Positions 49,938 to 62,230 of a DNA stretch of 64,000 nucleotides are shown piece by piece. This DNA comes from Nyssa sinensis (taxonomy: Eukaryota; Streptophyta; Magnoliopsida; Cornales; Nyssaceae): assembly GCA_008638375.1 (NCBI GenBank), contig VIRR01000494.1:179162-243161 (forward strand), written 5' to 3'. Within the stretch, counting starts at the first letter, position 1, and each line of letters begins with the position of its first letter. The notes under the pieces are model-generated. The model made no database searches, was not told where the DNA came from, and saw only the letters and a list, made by a program, of their open reading frames with translations. The position numbers were made by a program, and so were the translations under genes.

Positions 49938-50065
49938 CTGTTTATGATTATTGTAATTTTATTTATGTATTTTTATTTATGTAATATGTCATTGAGCATG
50001 TGTCACTAAACTGGACGAGAAAAGCGTCACTATTAAATCATCTGGGACCATTTTAACATAGATAA

Positions 50066-50100
<35 letters not shown>

Positions 50101-50430
50101 ATAATCTTTGATAACTATAGCAACCGTGACAGTGAAATGACGATGCTGCTGATGTATTTGGTTACAAATCAGTAGTGATGTCATGGATGAAATACTCTCT
50201 CTCTCTCTCTACCCATGTCTCAATTGTTGAGCTAAAGTCAAAAATTTTCCACAACAAGCACACCAATCACATCACTATTTGTTAATTTTTAACTTCAATT
50301 AACATGTCTCTCATCTCACCGACCCAAAAAAGTTAATTAATGTGAAATAAAATCTTACAATAAGTAGTATGAATGACATCGTATGTGTATGTGCAAGGAC
50401 AGAATAAGGATTTTGTTTGAGTGGAGAGAA
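49893..50430 (+). repeat. Duplicated flank, copy 0
   Basis: This shares ordered words with 54905-55850 and 56363-56800: 'ggtttgagcatccctttcaa', 'aatctttgataactatagca', 'acaaatcagtRgtgatgtca', 'cccaaaaYaarttaattaatgtgaaataa'. It includes a (TAA)n run at 50069-50098. No gene. Confidence 0.75.
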
Positions 50431-50433
50431 ACT

Positions 50434-51337
50434 AAGACTATGTTTGGATAGTTTTTTAGAGTTAGAGTTTTAAGAAATTTTTTGAGAAGTATTTTTAAGT
50501 AATTTCTTAGAATTTGAACCATTGTTTGGATAGTTTTTGAGAGTTAGAGTTGTAAGAAATTTTTTGAGAAGTGTTTTTAAATAATTTGTTGGAATTTGAA
50601 CCATTGTTTGGATTGATTAATTTGAAAAATGATAAAAAAAAAAAAAAAGGGGTTATGTTTGGTTATGTTTTTAAAATAAGATTTTTAATTTCAAATTACA
50701 GGATATGTGTTTGAAATTAATTTTTTTTTTAAATTTAGATTATCATATCGAAATACATTTTTATAATTTTTAAAAAATTAATTACAAAATTTTTTAAAAT
50801 ATTTTTCAAAAAATTTTATCTAAATTACTGTCAGGTAAATATCCAACATTGATCCATTGACAAGCCATTCAAATTCTTTTTTTTTTTTTCAAAATTATTA
50901 TTATATACTGGTAAAAATAACAAGATTTTTTTCAAATTTAATAATTAATTTAATAAAAATAACAAGATTTAACAAATTCGATTAATTAATATAACATATA
51001 TTAATTATTAAATTATATAATATTTTTTAAAATTAAAGTTATATATCATAAGTTTGGCATATTATAAAATACTATTTTATATGTATAATATAAATTATAA
51101 TATAATATTTTATAAATATAATATATATTAATATCATTGTCAAATCAAATAAAATTTAATTTGATAATTAATTTCTTGAAATTTGAACCATTGTTTGGAT
51201 TTAATTTCTTGGAATTTGAATTATTATTTGAATTTAAGATTAAGTTTTGGATTTTATTTTTTTGTTTACAAAACAAACAAGTTTTTAAAATATGATTTAG
51301 AAAAATCTGTTTTTAATTTATAACCAAACATAAAACT
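50434..51337. mobile_element. Probable MITE-like element, AT-rich
   Basis: The ends are 'actatgtttggatag' and 'aaccaaacataaaact', inverted relative to each other around the core ATGTTTGG. Inside are two tandem copies (about 87 bp) of 'tttggatagtttttNagagttagagtt...gaaccattg' at 50443-50612, and further copies of 'gaatttgaaccattgtttgga' near 51180. No coding capacity. Confidence 0.55.
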
Positions 51338-52129
51338 CGCCAAGAATTGAGCCATTCGAAATTTTGATTTCCGATATTGTACCTATGCATCGGTGGCCAA
51401 TTCCAACATAAATACAGAAGAAAATTTGTCCTTTTGATAACAAGAAGAAAATTTGTTTCTTGTCATTAATATCCTGAGTTCTTTAGTTATTTAATCTGCA
51501 TATTTTATTGGACTAAAATTTTGAATTCACTAGGACACGTAATTCCTTCAAATGAATATTTTACTATGTCCAGTGGATACTCTATTCATTCCTTCAAATG
51601 AATACTTTTTCAAAATGATAGAGCTATTTTTTTTTTAATTTTCATCATTTTTTTTAAATTTTTTTATCTAAAAAATAAATTTAAGATAAATAACTTATTT
51701 TTATTTTATATAAAAAAATTTTAATCAATATTTATTTGAAAATTTAAAAATGTAAAAAAAAAAACATAGAAAGACAATTTTATTTTTTTAAAAATAAAAT
51801 TGACATATCAGTATAATTTTAGAAATATCAAATACGGTTAGTGTAATTGTTAAAAAAGATAAGACGATCGGTGTAATTTTATTTCATATCTTTTGATGGA
51901 AAAGCTGTCCAATAAATTTATATTTGTATTCATAATTAAGGTTAAACTTATTACACATGATTAGTGAGGCCGGATAAAGTAGCATCATCGGGAATTCAAA
52001 AGAATCAAAATCCTCAAATTTAAAAAATAAAAATAAAATAAATAAGAAAAGAGAAAGACTGGATGTTTACCTGAAACGGAAAAGGCTAACAAAGCCCAAA
52101 AAGTAGCTGCTGAATGTTGTGCCTCTTTG
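51338..52129. other. AT-rich DNA holding a partial second fold-back MITE
   Basis: The interval about 51620-51895 shares 'aaatttaagataaataa.ttatttttattttatat' and 'tttaatcaatatttatttgaaaat' with the MITE at 36906-37404 and ends in similar 'gtgtaattttat' words. The rest is featureless. Confidence 0.55.
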
Positions 52130-52560
52130 ATCTCCGTCCCTAATTGTGTCTTCTCTCTTTACCTGACTTAACCTACCCCCTCAAACCTCTCTCACTCCAA
52201 AGTTCAAGCCCAATCTCTCCTTTTATTCTCTACCCGATAAACCTTTTTCTCCCCCAACGTACAATCCCTTTAAGAAGACTTATCTCCTTTCTTTGCACCA
52301 CGTCCACTCGATCCTTTTCTATTCAAATTTAAATCGCATTAAGTCACACACGTTCTCTCAGTCCTTTTTCTATTCAAATTTAACTCGCATTAAGTCACAC
52401 AACTACCTACTTTTTCTTCTGATAAGAAGACTTTATCTCCTTTCTTTGCTCCACGTTCTCTCAATCCTTTTTCTATTCAAATTTGAATCCTTTTTCTATT
52501 CAAATTTGATTCGCAGTAAGTCACACAACTACCTACTTTTTCTTCCGAAAAGGTGATTTA
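52130..52560 (+). repeat. Duplicated segment, copy 2, with internal triplication
   Basis: This matches 39440-39780. In addition the block 'cctttttctattcaaattt...cgcattaagtcacac' occurs about three to four times within 52310-52530. The frames over it are artefacts of the repetition. Confidence 0.7.
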
Positions 52561-53647
52561 GTCGGTTTGATTGACATTCAATTGACTTTGTTTTTTTAAT
52601 AAAAACCATGTGGAGGAGAGAGGCCTTCATATTTTTTTAAAAAAATATTAAATTATTGAAAATTATATATATTTTTTCCTACTTTTTATCTTAAGTCATT
52701 TTAATAAGCTATCATTTTGTAGTACAAATTATGTGAGAAGAAAGAGAATTTTTAATAATGTTAATTAGACTTAAATTCTTTTAAAAGATATCAAATTATC
52801 ATAAAATATAAATACTTTTTATGTTTTTTTTATTTATTTTACCACAAGTCATTTTAACGAACTGTTACTTTCTTTTCTATCCCAAAAAAAACAAAAATAC
52901 CATTTATCGTCAGACAGCAAAAACACGACGTGATTATAACAGGAGGCTCCACCTAAACAATTGTCGGCCAATTAAACTGCTTTTGCCATATGCTAGTAAT
53001 GTTACTAATTTTCGTGGACTGTTAAGAGCCAATCATTCACCATGGCTACATGCCTATTAGTCCTTTACGATATAAATGGCTCTTCCTCTTTCTACGTTTA
53101 CGCCTTGGCCAGATTTGTATCCGATTATACTATGATGATGGAATATGATGATTGAATAAGTTAAATATTATCTTATTTTCTATTAGATATTTTTATTATA
53201 TTGTATATTTATATTATGTGAATTATTTATATTTTACTTGGGTAGGATATAACTTTATCTTAAAGAGTAGTGCTATTAAAGTTATTCCATTTTACTGAAA
53301 TAAAAATATATGTGTGTGTGTGCACATGCATGTATTCATTGATTTGGATGATTCTTAGTAATATGAATCATAAATTTTTTTGAGTCACTTCAAAAATGAG
53401 AAATTATATATTTTGAATGATATTTGCACAATTATATTCTAAAATATTATGACTATGATTATTAGATTTTACAATTGATTTGTAAATAAAATGTTAATTT
53501 TAGATATCTCGTATGCATATATTTGAAAAATAAAATGACTTTCACAAAAATTATTTTTGAAGACCGAACTTTATATCCGAACCTTATATTCAGTAGGCAT
53601 TCAAACATAGGAATGAAATATAATAATATATCCAGGCCTTTTATTCG
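52561..53647. other. AT-rich intergenic, no gene
   Basis: I see nothing beyond homopolymer-rich DNA and a short (TG)n near 53306. Confidence 0.5.
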
Positions 53648-53791
53648 ATTAAGTCACGAAGAAAAGAAACTCACGATTTGATTGGCATGTGTAATTTACA
53701 CGCTAATATTACGTGCGATCATATGTTAATGTCACACGCACGTGTCTTACCCACGTCAATCAAATTACGAGTTTTCATCTTTTGCCACGTA
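53648..53791. mobile_element. Small inverted-repeat element (about 140 bp)
   Basis: The left arm 'gaaactcacgatttgattgg' pairs with the right arm 'caatcaaattacgagttttc', and the pairing extends outward through 'aagtcacgaagaaaa' and 'ttttgccacgtaac'. The short loop contains ACGTG words. Fits a MITE or its remnant. Confidence 0.5.
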
Positions 53792-53943
53792 ACATTTCTC
53801 ATAAATAATATTTCAATACATTTCTATATTTTGAAAATTAAATAAATATTTATTTAATGAAGTTTATACACTATATTATGTTAATAATATTATTCATAAA
53901 TTAATATAGAGACACTCATACATGTGTAATATATATATATATA

Positions 53944-53968
53944 TAGATAGATAGATAGATAGATAGAT
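53944..53968. repeat. (ATAG)n microsatellite
   Basis: About six tetranucleotide units following a (TA)n run. Confidence 0.9.
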
Positions 53969-54498
53969 GTCACAAGCAAGGACTGCATCAAAGATGATGC
54001 AACCACAAGCAAGAAGGTGATTCCAATGTTTTCAATTGCAAAGTTGCCCAATACTCCTTTGTAAGAGGTGGGCCACTTGATTTCTAATAATGTGAATTTA
54101 GGTCCCATCTTGCCTAAGGTGCTAGATTTTCCCCAATTTTCAGAGTTAAAGAAGTTGCAAGAAAAGTTTACAGGTTACTTCCATCTTTAAACTGATTTTG
54201 AAGTTTTTCATCTCCTAATGCTTAAACTTCCAGATCATGCTTGTAAACCAAGTAGAGACTCTTGTTGCCGCAATGGATTTTGACCTCAGCAAAAGTCGAA
54301 TTAGGAATTGTTTGATAGATGAAGAAGGATTGATAGTGATAGATATTTAGAGGTGAAGATATAGCTTGAACATGTGAAGTAACCAAACCAAACTTACATG
54401 ATCCAAGAACAAAAGACGATTTGCTAAAACGTTTGAGATTTAAACACAAGGTGTTGTTCTCGACGATGAGATTATTCATGAAGATGACAATATGCTCA
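53969..54498. other. Unassigned single-copy-looking DNA
   Basis: A minus frame of 85 codons (54222-54479; contains CGNKSLYLVYKHDLEV) and one of 72 codons (53890-54108) have protein-like composition, but I recognise neither. They could be remnants of exons; there is no supporting signal. Confidence 0.3.
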
Positions 54499-55446
54499 GA
54501 TGATTTTTGAGAGGTAGGGACAGACGGAGGTGTCGAGGGCTTTTTTGAGAAGAATAGTGAGATGGATGCCGCACAACCACTGTTGGGAATGGTGGCAAAG
54601 TGGAAGGACGGAAGGTCATCGAAGGTGTTGGATTCCTAAGATGGCAAGAACGGGTGTTGCAGCAAAATGAAAAGAATGAGTGATGATTTTACGTTTGAAA
54701 AAATGAATGTTGATTGGATAAAAAGATAAATCATATATAGGGGTATTATAGTCAATAATAAGAAATTAAAAAGTGCCACATCATTCTTTAGGACCTCTAA
54801 AAAAAAAAAATTAATTAGCAGTCCTTTAACTTAAAAATGAACCGTTGTGTATTTTAGACTAATAAAGTAGCTTTTTGAGAGACTTGTGACTAATTAACTC
54901 ATCTAAAATATTCTTCGCTCGGTTTGAGCATCCCTTTCAATCACATTGTGTACTCAATAATGTATTCAATATGATAATGTTCTGTTGTCTAAATTGTATT
55001 TTTTTTAGGACTTGATATTCGATCTTTTAGATCGACAAATTCAAAATATCAAACCCACTATTTATTAGCGGAGAGCCTGATTAAAGTCAGGACAATATCA
55101 CATATAAACACTAACTTAAAAAAAAAAAAAAAAAAAGTAACACCTACTGAATTTTGACATGATAATTTTAAGAGATAAATTTCTTAATTATTGTTTGTTT
55201 TTATTTAACAGTGAATGGTATGGATCATTTGAACAAATACCAGATAAAATAATAAATCTTTGATAACTATAGCAACTGTGACAATAAAATGACGAGGCAA
55301 CTGCTAATGTATTTGGTGACAAATCAGTGGTGATGTCATGGATGATGATTTAATAAAGATCAATGATAAATGATACTGATTTTTTTAAATTTATGATAAT
55401 TATATATATATATATATCATTGATCCTGATTTTTTTAAATTTATGA

Positions 55447-55492
<46 letters not shown>

Positions 55493-55860
55493 TTCTGTTT
55501 CTAGCTTTACACTGCAACATTTGAAGTTTCATTTGAATTAACAAAATTAATGGACTAGTTATATAAAAAATTTATAAAATAAAATACCTTTAAAATACTC
55601 TCTCTCAATACGCATGTCGAGAATACAGACGCTCAATGGTTGAGCAGAAGTCTGCAATTTTCTACAACAAACACACTAATCACAACATTATTTGTAAATT
55701 CTCAATTTCAATTACCATGTCCTTACAGACCCAAAACAAATTAATTAATGTGAAATAAAATCTCACAACAGCGATAATGAATGAAAATATATGTGCGCAA
55801 CAATATATGTGTGCAGGGACGGAATTAGAATTTTGTCTTAGTAGGCCAGGACAAACTAAA
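54499..55860 (+). repeat. 1.38-kb duplicated unit, copy 1
   Basis: This begins 'gatgatttttgagaggtagg'. The same start recurs at 55876, 1377 bp on. Shared blocks in order are 'gaaggtgttggat', 'gggtattatagtcaataata', 'ctttaggacctcta', 'tgagcatccctttcaatcac', 'ggacttgatattcgat' and 'ataataaatctttgat'. Copy 1 alone carries a (TA)n segment at 55396-55488. Confidence 0.85.
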
Positions 55861-55875
55861 ACACATTAAGACATC

Positions 55876-56803
55876 GATGATTTTTGAGAGATAGGGACAG
55901 ATGGAGGTGTCGAGAGTTTTGTTGAGCAGAATAGTGACATGAATGCCACACAATCATTGTTGGGAATGGCAGCAAAGTGGAAGGAAAGGAGCCCGTCGAA
56001 GGTGTTGGATCCCTGAGATCGCAGGAACGGGTGTTGTGGCAAAGTAGAAGGAAGGGAACCCGTCGAAGGTGTTGGATCCCTAAGATCATAGGAACAGGTG
56101 TTGCGGCAAAGTGGAAGGAAGCGAGCCCGTCGAAGGTGTTGGAAGGAATGAGTGATGATTTTAGGTTTGAAAAAATTGATCGTTGATTGGATAAAAAAAT
56201 AAATCATATGTAGGGAGTATTATAGTCAATAATAAGAAATTAGAAAGTGCCTCCTCACTCTTTAGGACCTCTAACAAAAAAATCTTTTAATTAGTTGTCC
56301 TTTAACTTAAAAATGAATTGTTGTGTACTTTAGACTAATAAAGTATGACTAATTAACTCATCTAAGATATTCTTTACTCAGTTTGAGCATCCCTTTCAAT
56401 CACATCGTGTACTCAATAATGTATTCAATACGATAATGTTTTGTTGTCTAAATTATATTTTTTTTTAGGACTTGATATTCGATTTTTTAGATTGATTAAT
56501 TTGAAAAATCAATCCCACCATTTATTAGTAGAGAGTCTGATTAAAGTTAAGATAACGTTTCATATAAACACTGACTTAAAAAAAAGGTAACTGAATTTTA
56601 ACATAAAAATTTTAGAGAACAAATTCTTTAATAGTTATCTATTTTTATTTAATAGTGAATGGTATGTATCATTTGAACAAATACCAAATAAAATAATAAA
56701 TCTTTGATTACTATAGTAACTGTGACAATGAACGGTATGTATCTTTGATTACGGATGTATTTGGTGACAAATCAGTGGTGATGTCATCGATGATGATTGA
56801 TAA
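55876..56803 (+). repeat. 1.38-kb duplicated unit, copy 2, cut by copia B
   Basis: This matches copy 1 but has a local expansion at 55970-56145: about 2.5-3 units (near 65 bp) of 'gcccgtcgaaggtgttggat...ggcaaagtggaag', where copy 1 has one. The unit ends where the copia B LTR starts at 56804. Confidence 0.85.
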
Positions 56804-57237
56804 TCTTGGATATTGGGTCGGGTTGGACCCGAGTCCAGAGCCATTGGGGGCATCCACAAAGTTTGAATGAGAGTTATGATAAGATTAAAACTCTTATCAT
56901 TATCTAGTTGGTTTTGGATTTAAACCAAAACAACTATTTATCCTACGATATAGTTGTGGGATAAGTGTGGAAAGAGTTTTTGGGTTATCGAGAAACTCTT
57001 CTAGCTCCCAAGTTCTCTCTGAGATTCTTCTGAGGCTACCATCTACGCCTCTGGACTTGGATTGTGGAAAGACATAGACGACTCGTATTGTAGCCATTCT
57101 ATTGACGAGAGAGTTCCATCTGTGGGGATCCAGTGGTCATCAGAAAGCCGTAACACAAGCTAAACATCTTCCGCTTCCGCGAACCCGATTGAAAGAGGTA
57201 ACCGGGTTCACACCCGTTTTTACATATATTTCCTTCA
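56804..57237 (+). repeat. 5' LTR of copia element B (434 bp)
   Basis: It starts TCTTGGATATTGGGTCGGG (canonical TG mutated to TC) and ends ATTTCCTTCA. It is followed by one base and the primer binding site. It matches the LTR of element A. Confidence 0.88.
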
Positions 57238-57238
57238 T

Positions 57239-57251
57239 TGGTATCAGAGCC
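57239..57251 (+). promoter_or_regulatory. Copia B primer binding site
   Basis: TGGTATCAGAGCC, complementary to initiator tRNA-Met, lies one base after the LTR end. Confidence 0.9.
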
Positions 57252-59075
57252 TTTTTACTTGTGTTCACTAATTTGATGATATTATGCATGAATATATAAT
57301 TAGTATTGTTTAGATCATATATAACTTAAATCAAAAGGTTTATTCACTTGACTGTTTTTTAAACGGTAATTGTTAGAATACCTTTTGAACGATCTGCTAC
57401 GGTGGATATGTTCTTAATATCCCCAGAACGTAGTCCTTAAAATTTCATGACGATCCACCGTTGGATCAATGAGAGATCTGAGTTTAAAGTTCTGATTTTT
57501 TAAGAAAACACATGAATTTTTTGGGTTTTAATAGACTGTTATTTGAATAATAATTATTTGAATACATTTTGAACGATCCGCCACGGTAGATATGTTCTTA
57601 ATATTCCTAATAGGTAGCCCTTAAAATTTCATGACGATCCACCGTTGAGTTAGTGAAAAATCTAAGTTTAAAGTTTTGAATTTTTAAGAAAATACAACTT
57701 TAATATGATTTTTTGGGTTTTAATACGATCTATAAAACCTTAATTATTATGCATGAAACTTATATTGAATTTTTCCTTGTCGCGAGAGCTTTCCAACGAT
57801 ATATAGAACATAATTTTTCGTCAAAAAATGAATGAGATATAAGGTCCCAAAGTATGACAGCAAGTCATGGCCAAAATTTATTTTTGAAGAAGATGAATTG
57901 CAGAGAAATGCGACCCCCACTCTCGGCAGGGTGCGTGGGAGCGCATGCATCATCTTTCGGGGCCTATTTTTTGACACCTCCAGAGAGTGAGCTTCACTCA
58001 CTGAATTTGTGACCCCGTGATATATTTTTTGTAATTTTTTAGCTTCTGAAAATTAGTTTAAATTAACTTTTATTACAAAAAGGTGTCAAAAAAATCTATT
58101 TAAATATTTTTTAAAAAAAAATTCCAGGAGCTATATTTGAGATTAAAATTACAATTAGTATTTAGTATACTGTTGGGGTCAAAATTATTTTTGGAGAATT
58201 TTTTACTATTTTTTGATATTTTGGGGGCTTTAAAAAAAATTAGTTTTTTATCCCAAAAATTGGTAAAAAAATTCTAGAAAATTTATTTTAAATGTGAAAA
58301 ATTCTTGGAAAGGTTCTGAAAATTAGGAACAATTGTATTATGTGTGGATTATATTTTTTGGGTCATATTGGATTATTTATGCATTAATTATCATGTGGGT
58401 AATTACTTGTTGCATTTTTATTTATTTGATATTAATCCCCATTAATTGTGAGACCCAAATGCCCACTCCCATTGTGGTGAGGTGTGGTAAAGTCATCCAA
58501 CAAAGCCCATTATATTGTTATGTATGTTGTGTTTGGATCTACTTAATAGAATTGATATTTTAGTACACGTGTTATGTGATGTTTGGAATTTACAAAGATA
58601 ATTTTGAGATATATGAGTTTTTGGTTCGGCATCCCTATTTATTTAATTATTACTAGTAGATTGATGTAGTAGGTTGATTCAAGCTATGTAATCATTTTTT
58701 TTTTTTTGAGAAATGATGTATTAATTTTTGGAAAGCCTTGTAAGAGGATGTGTTTTCGCAGCAGACTCATATATCCAGAAATTATCTTTGGCATGTTGTA
58801 CTAGAATACCAATTAGACTCAATTGAAGTCCATTTTATATTGGCAATTATTATTATTATGTGGATGAATTAAATTAGTTTTAATTCAAATTTATTTTGCT
58901 CAAAATTAGCTAAAAATATACTTCTATTTTACATAAATGAGATATGATTATGAGCCAAGCGAAATTTTCTATCTTATAGTGTAAATATAGAATAATATTT
59001 TTAATTGAGTTTTGGTAGCAAAATAATAAAATATAAAATGTATGCTAAATGTCACCTTGCGCAAATTGAATGTAG
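57252..59075 (+). mobile_element. Long leader of copia B with a 184-bp direct repeat
   Basis: There are 1.8 kb between PBS and gag ATG. 'gaacgatcYgcYacggtRgatatgttcttaatat' starts at 57387 and again at 57571, and the whole intervening block ('catgacgatccaccgttg', 'ttttttgggttttaat') is duplicated. Element A has lost this part. No protein is encoded, apart from a chance 76-codon frame at 58333. Confidence 0.75.
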
Positions 59076-62000
59076 ATGGCCTCTAAGAATGTGATTGCTG
59101 ACCTAACTAAGGGTGAAAAAGTTGATGGTACCAACTATGACATATGGCATAGGAAAATTCAATACCTGCTAAATGAGCAAGAGACTCTAGAGACCTTGAC
59201 TAATGTCATGACCCCACCTGAGAAGGGCAATAATGCCCAACACCGTCGAAACATGGAAGTCTACCAAGACTGGATAAAGAAAGATCGATGCTCGCGCTTT
59301 ACTTTGTTAAGCAGCATGCATAATGATCTTATTGGGAAGTTTGAAAGTTCTCCCACAACCTATGATATGTGAAATAGGCTAAAAATTTCTTTTGGAGGAA
59401 CTATTGCCACAAGGCTACGTGCCTTGACCCTCAAATTTTAGGGATACAAGATGGATTCAAAGCACACTATGGTTAAGCACTTAAGGGTGATGTCAGCCAT
59501 GATCCGTGATCTTAAGGCTGCTGGAAATGATCTTACTGATGAGCAACAGATCTTAGCAATTATTCGCTCCCTGCCAGAAACATGGAACCAAATGAAGCAA
59601 ATTCTGACCCATAATGAGAATATCAAAAATTTTGTTGATATATCGCATCATTTGGAGTTAGAGGCGGAGCGCCAAAAGGCGAATCGCTCTACTGTTGTTG
59701 TCGCCCAAGGTGGCTATGATAAGGCCCGTGGGCCTAATCAAAAGAGATGAGAAGGTAAGAAGAAGCAAGGCGGAGCAAATAACTTGACTCTAAAGGCAAG
59801 CAGAGTAGCTAAGCGCCAAAGAGGCAAGCGTGGCGGCAAAAGAAATTTGGCCAAAGTGAAGTGCTATAACTGTCAGAAGCTGGGACACTTTGCTCGTGAT
59901 TGCACTGAGCCAAAGAAGGTATCCACTAACCAGTACTCTTCTTTTTCACTTGTTTGTTCGCATGTATTAGTTTCTTATTCATCTCCTTTGTGGATATTGG
60001 ATACAAGAGCAACCAAACATGCGCACAGGAAATAGTAGGTTTCGTGGAGTACCATCGAATACCAGTAGGTAGCCATAGCAATTTTATGGGAAACAGTGCG
60101 AGTGCAGAAGTTCTTGGAGTTGGTGCTTATCAGCTCAGATTGCACTCAGGGTGTACACTGATTCTTCATGATGTGCTTTATGCACCTAGTGTCCGATTTA
60201 ATCTAGTTTCTATTTCAGCACTAGTTGAACTTGGTTTTTCTTTCAGCATTGATGGTAGACAAATGGTTATGTTTTTTGGATGGTGATTGTTTTGGACATG
60301 ATTTTCTTTCAAATAATCTTTATCAGTTGGATGTATTAGATTATAATTCTTCATCTATATGTTTGGCATGTGATGATTATATAGATGATTCTGTTAAATG
60401 GCATGCTAGACTTGGCCATATTGGATAAGAAAGGATGGCTAGATTAGCTAGAGAAGGCCTATTAAGGTCTCTCGCTAAAGTAAGCCTACCTACATGTGAG
60501 TCTTGTTTGGCTGGAAAGAGTTGCCGTAAGCCTTTTGGAGAGGCTACTAAGGCTACTCATCCTCTAGAATTAGTCCATTTAGACATTTGTAGACCAATGA
60601 ATGTGAAGGCATGCAATGACGCCTCTTATTTCCTTACTTTTATAGATGACTTTACGCGATATGGTTATGTTTATTTGATTTCTCACCGATATGAAGCATT
60701 GGATTGCTTCAAACGCTTTCTAGCTGAGGTTGAGAATCAAATCGAGCGGAGACTTAAGGTCTTTCACACTGACCGTGGACGCGAGTATCTATCAGATCAG
60801 TTTAAGGAACTATGTAAGGAAAATGGGATACGCAGGCAATTGACGATTTTTGGAACGCCGCAACAAAATGGTGTTACTAAGCGACAAAATCGTACATTAT
60901 TAGACATGGTTAGATCAATGATGGCGCAAGCTAACCTCCCAATCAGCTTTTGGGGGGATGCTTTATTGACTACTGCCTACATTCTTAATCGTGTGCCTTC
61001 CAAGTCAGTTCCAAAAACCCCTTATGAGCTTTGGCATAGGCGGAAGCCAGATTTGGGCATTTACGACCATGGGGGTCGGCAGGTTATGTTCACAATGCTT
61101 CTCATCAGTATGGGAAGTTGGGCCCGAGAGTTAATAAGAATATTTTTATTCGTTACTCTGAAAGCTCGAAAGGCTATGTGATGCTTGGTAAGTAACCTGA
61201 TAGAGGAATGACTACGTTTGAGTCCCGCGATGTGGATTTTATTGAGAATGATTTTTCGAGCATTGGTGAAGCCAAAACGAACTTGAACTCTATGAAGTAG
61301 TAGATTTTAAAGATAACCTGGCTACTCTTGGCGATGGTGGGGAATTGGTTTGTCATCCTGAAATCGCCAATGAGGATAGGAGTAGCGTGGTGTTATCCCT
61401 CGTCGTCGTTTTGAGATTGAGAGGGATGCACTTATGGCTATTTCACTAGATTCAAGTGAGCCTGCTTCTTTCAATGAAGCGCTATCTTCACATGCTTGTA
61501 ATGAATGGATGATTGCTATGGAGGAAGAGATGAGTTCTATGGATAAGAATCATGTTTGGGATTTAGTTGATCTTCCTGCAGGGCGCAAGGCCATTAGAAA
61601 CAAGTGGGTCTTGAAGATAAAGCGCAAGGCAGATGGATCAATTGACAGGTATAAGGCGCGTCTTGTGGCGAAAGGTTATACCCAAAAAGAGGGTATAGAT
61701 TATGAAGAGACATTCTCCCCAGTGGTGAGGTTTGCCTCTATTCGCCTTATCCTAGTAATTGTCGTGCATATGGATTTAGAACTTTTCCAAATGGACGTTA
61801 AGACTGCATTTCTCAATGGAGAACTGGAAGAAGAGATCTATATGACCCAACCAGAGGGTTTTGAAGTCAAACGACAAGAGCGCAAAGTCTGCCGTCTCAA
61901 ACGTTCTATTTATGGTCTCAAACAATCTTCTAGATAGTGGTATGTGAGGTTTCATAAAACCATTATATTTCATGGTTTTGAGATGATAGAAGAAGACCAC

Positions 62001-62230
62001 TGTGTATATGTATAATGGTCCAAAGGAAGTTTCATTATCCTTACATTGTATGTTGACGACATTTTACTTACTGGGAATAACTTAAAGGAGATAGTCGCCG
62101 CTAAAGAGTGGTTATCCTCTACTTTTGAGATGAAGGACATGGGTGAAGCACATAATATTTTAGGAGTGAAGATCCTAAGAGATCGATCAAAGAGGCTACT
62201 TAACCTATCTCAAGAGACCTACATTAAGAG
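59076..62230 (+). pseudogene. Copia element B gag-pol, broken and 3' truncated
   Basis: The ATG at 59076 starts gag (MASKNVIADLTKGEKVDG, NYDIWHRKIQYLL). A stop falls after TTYDM (59370) and another near 59440. The zinc knuckle CYNCQKLGHFARDC is intact (59862-59903). The protease is WILDTRATKH with a frameshift after it. Integrase: WHARLGHIG with a stop, [26 protein letters not shown], and [12 protein letters not shown], where the catalytic Glu of the GVxE motif is replaced. [60 protein letters not shown], a stop at 61936, and YVDDILL (62049-62069). The sequence stops after [10 protein letters not shown] at 62230, inside RT; RNase H and the 3' LTR are missing. It is about as decayed as element A. 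Confidence 0.9.

Noticed and set aside
55856..56207. Minus frames with repeated DPTPSTGS words
   Set aside because: The repetition follows the near-65-bp DNA expansion; there is no conservation in copy 1.
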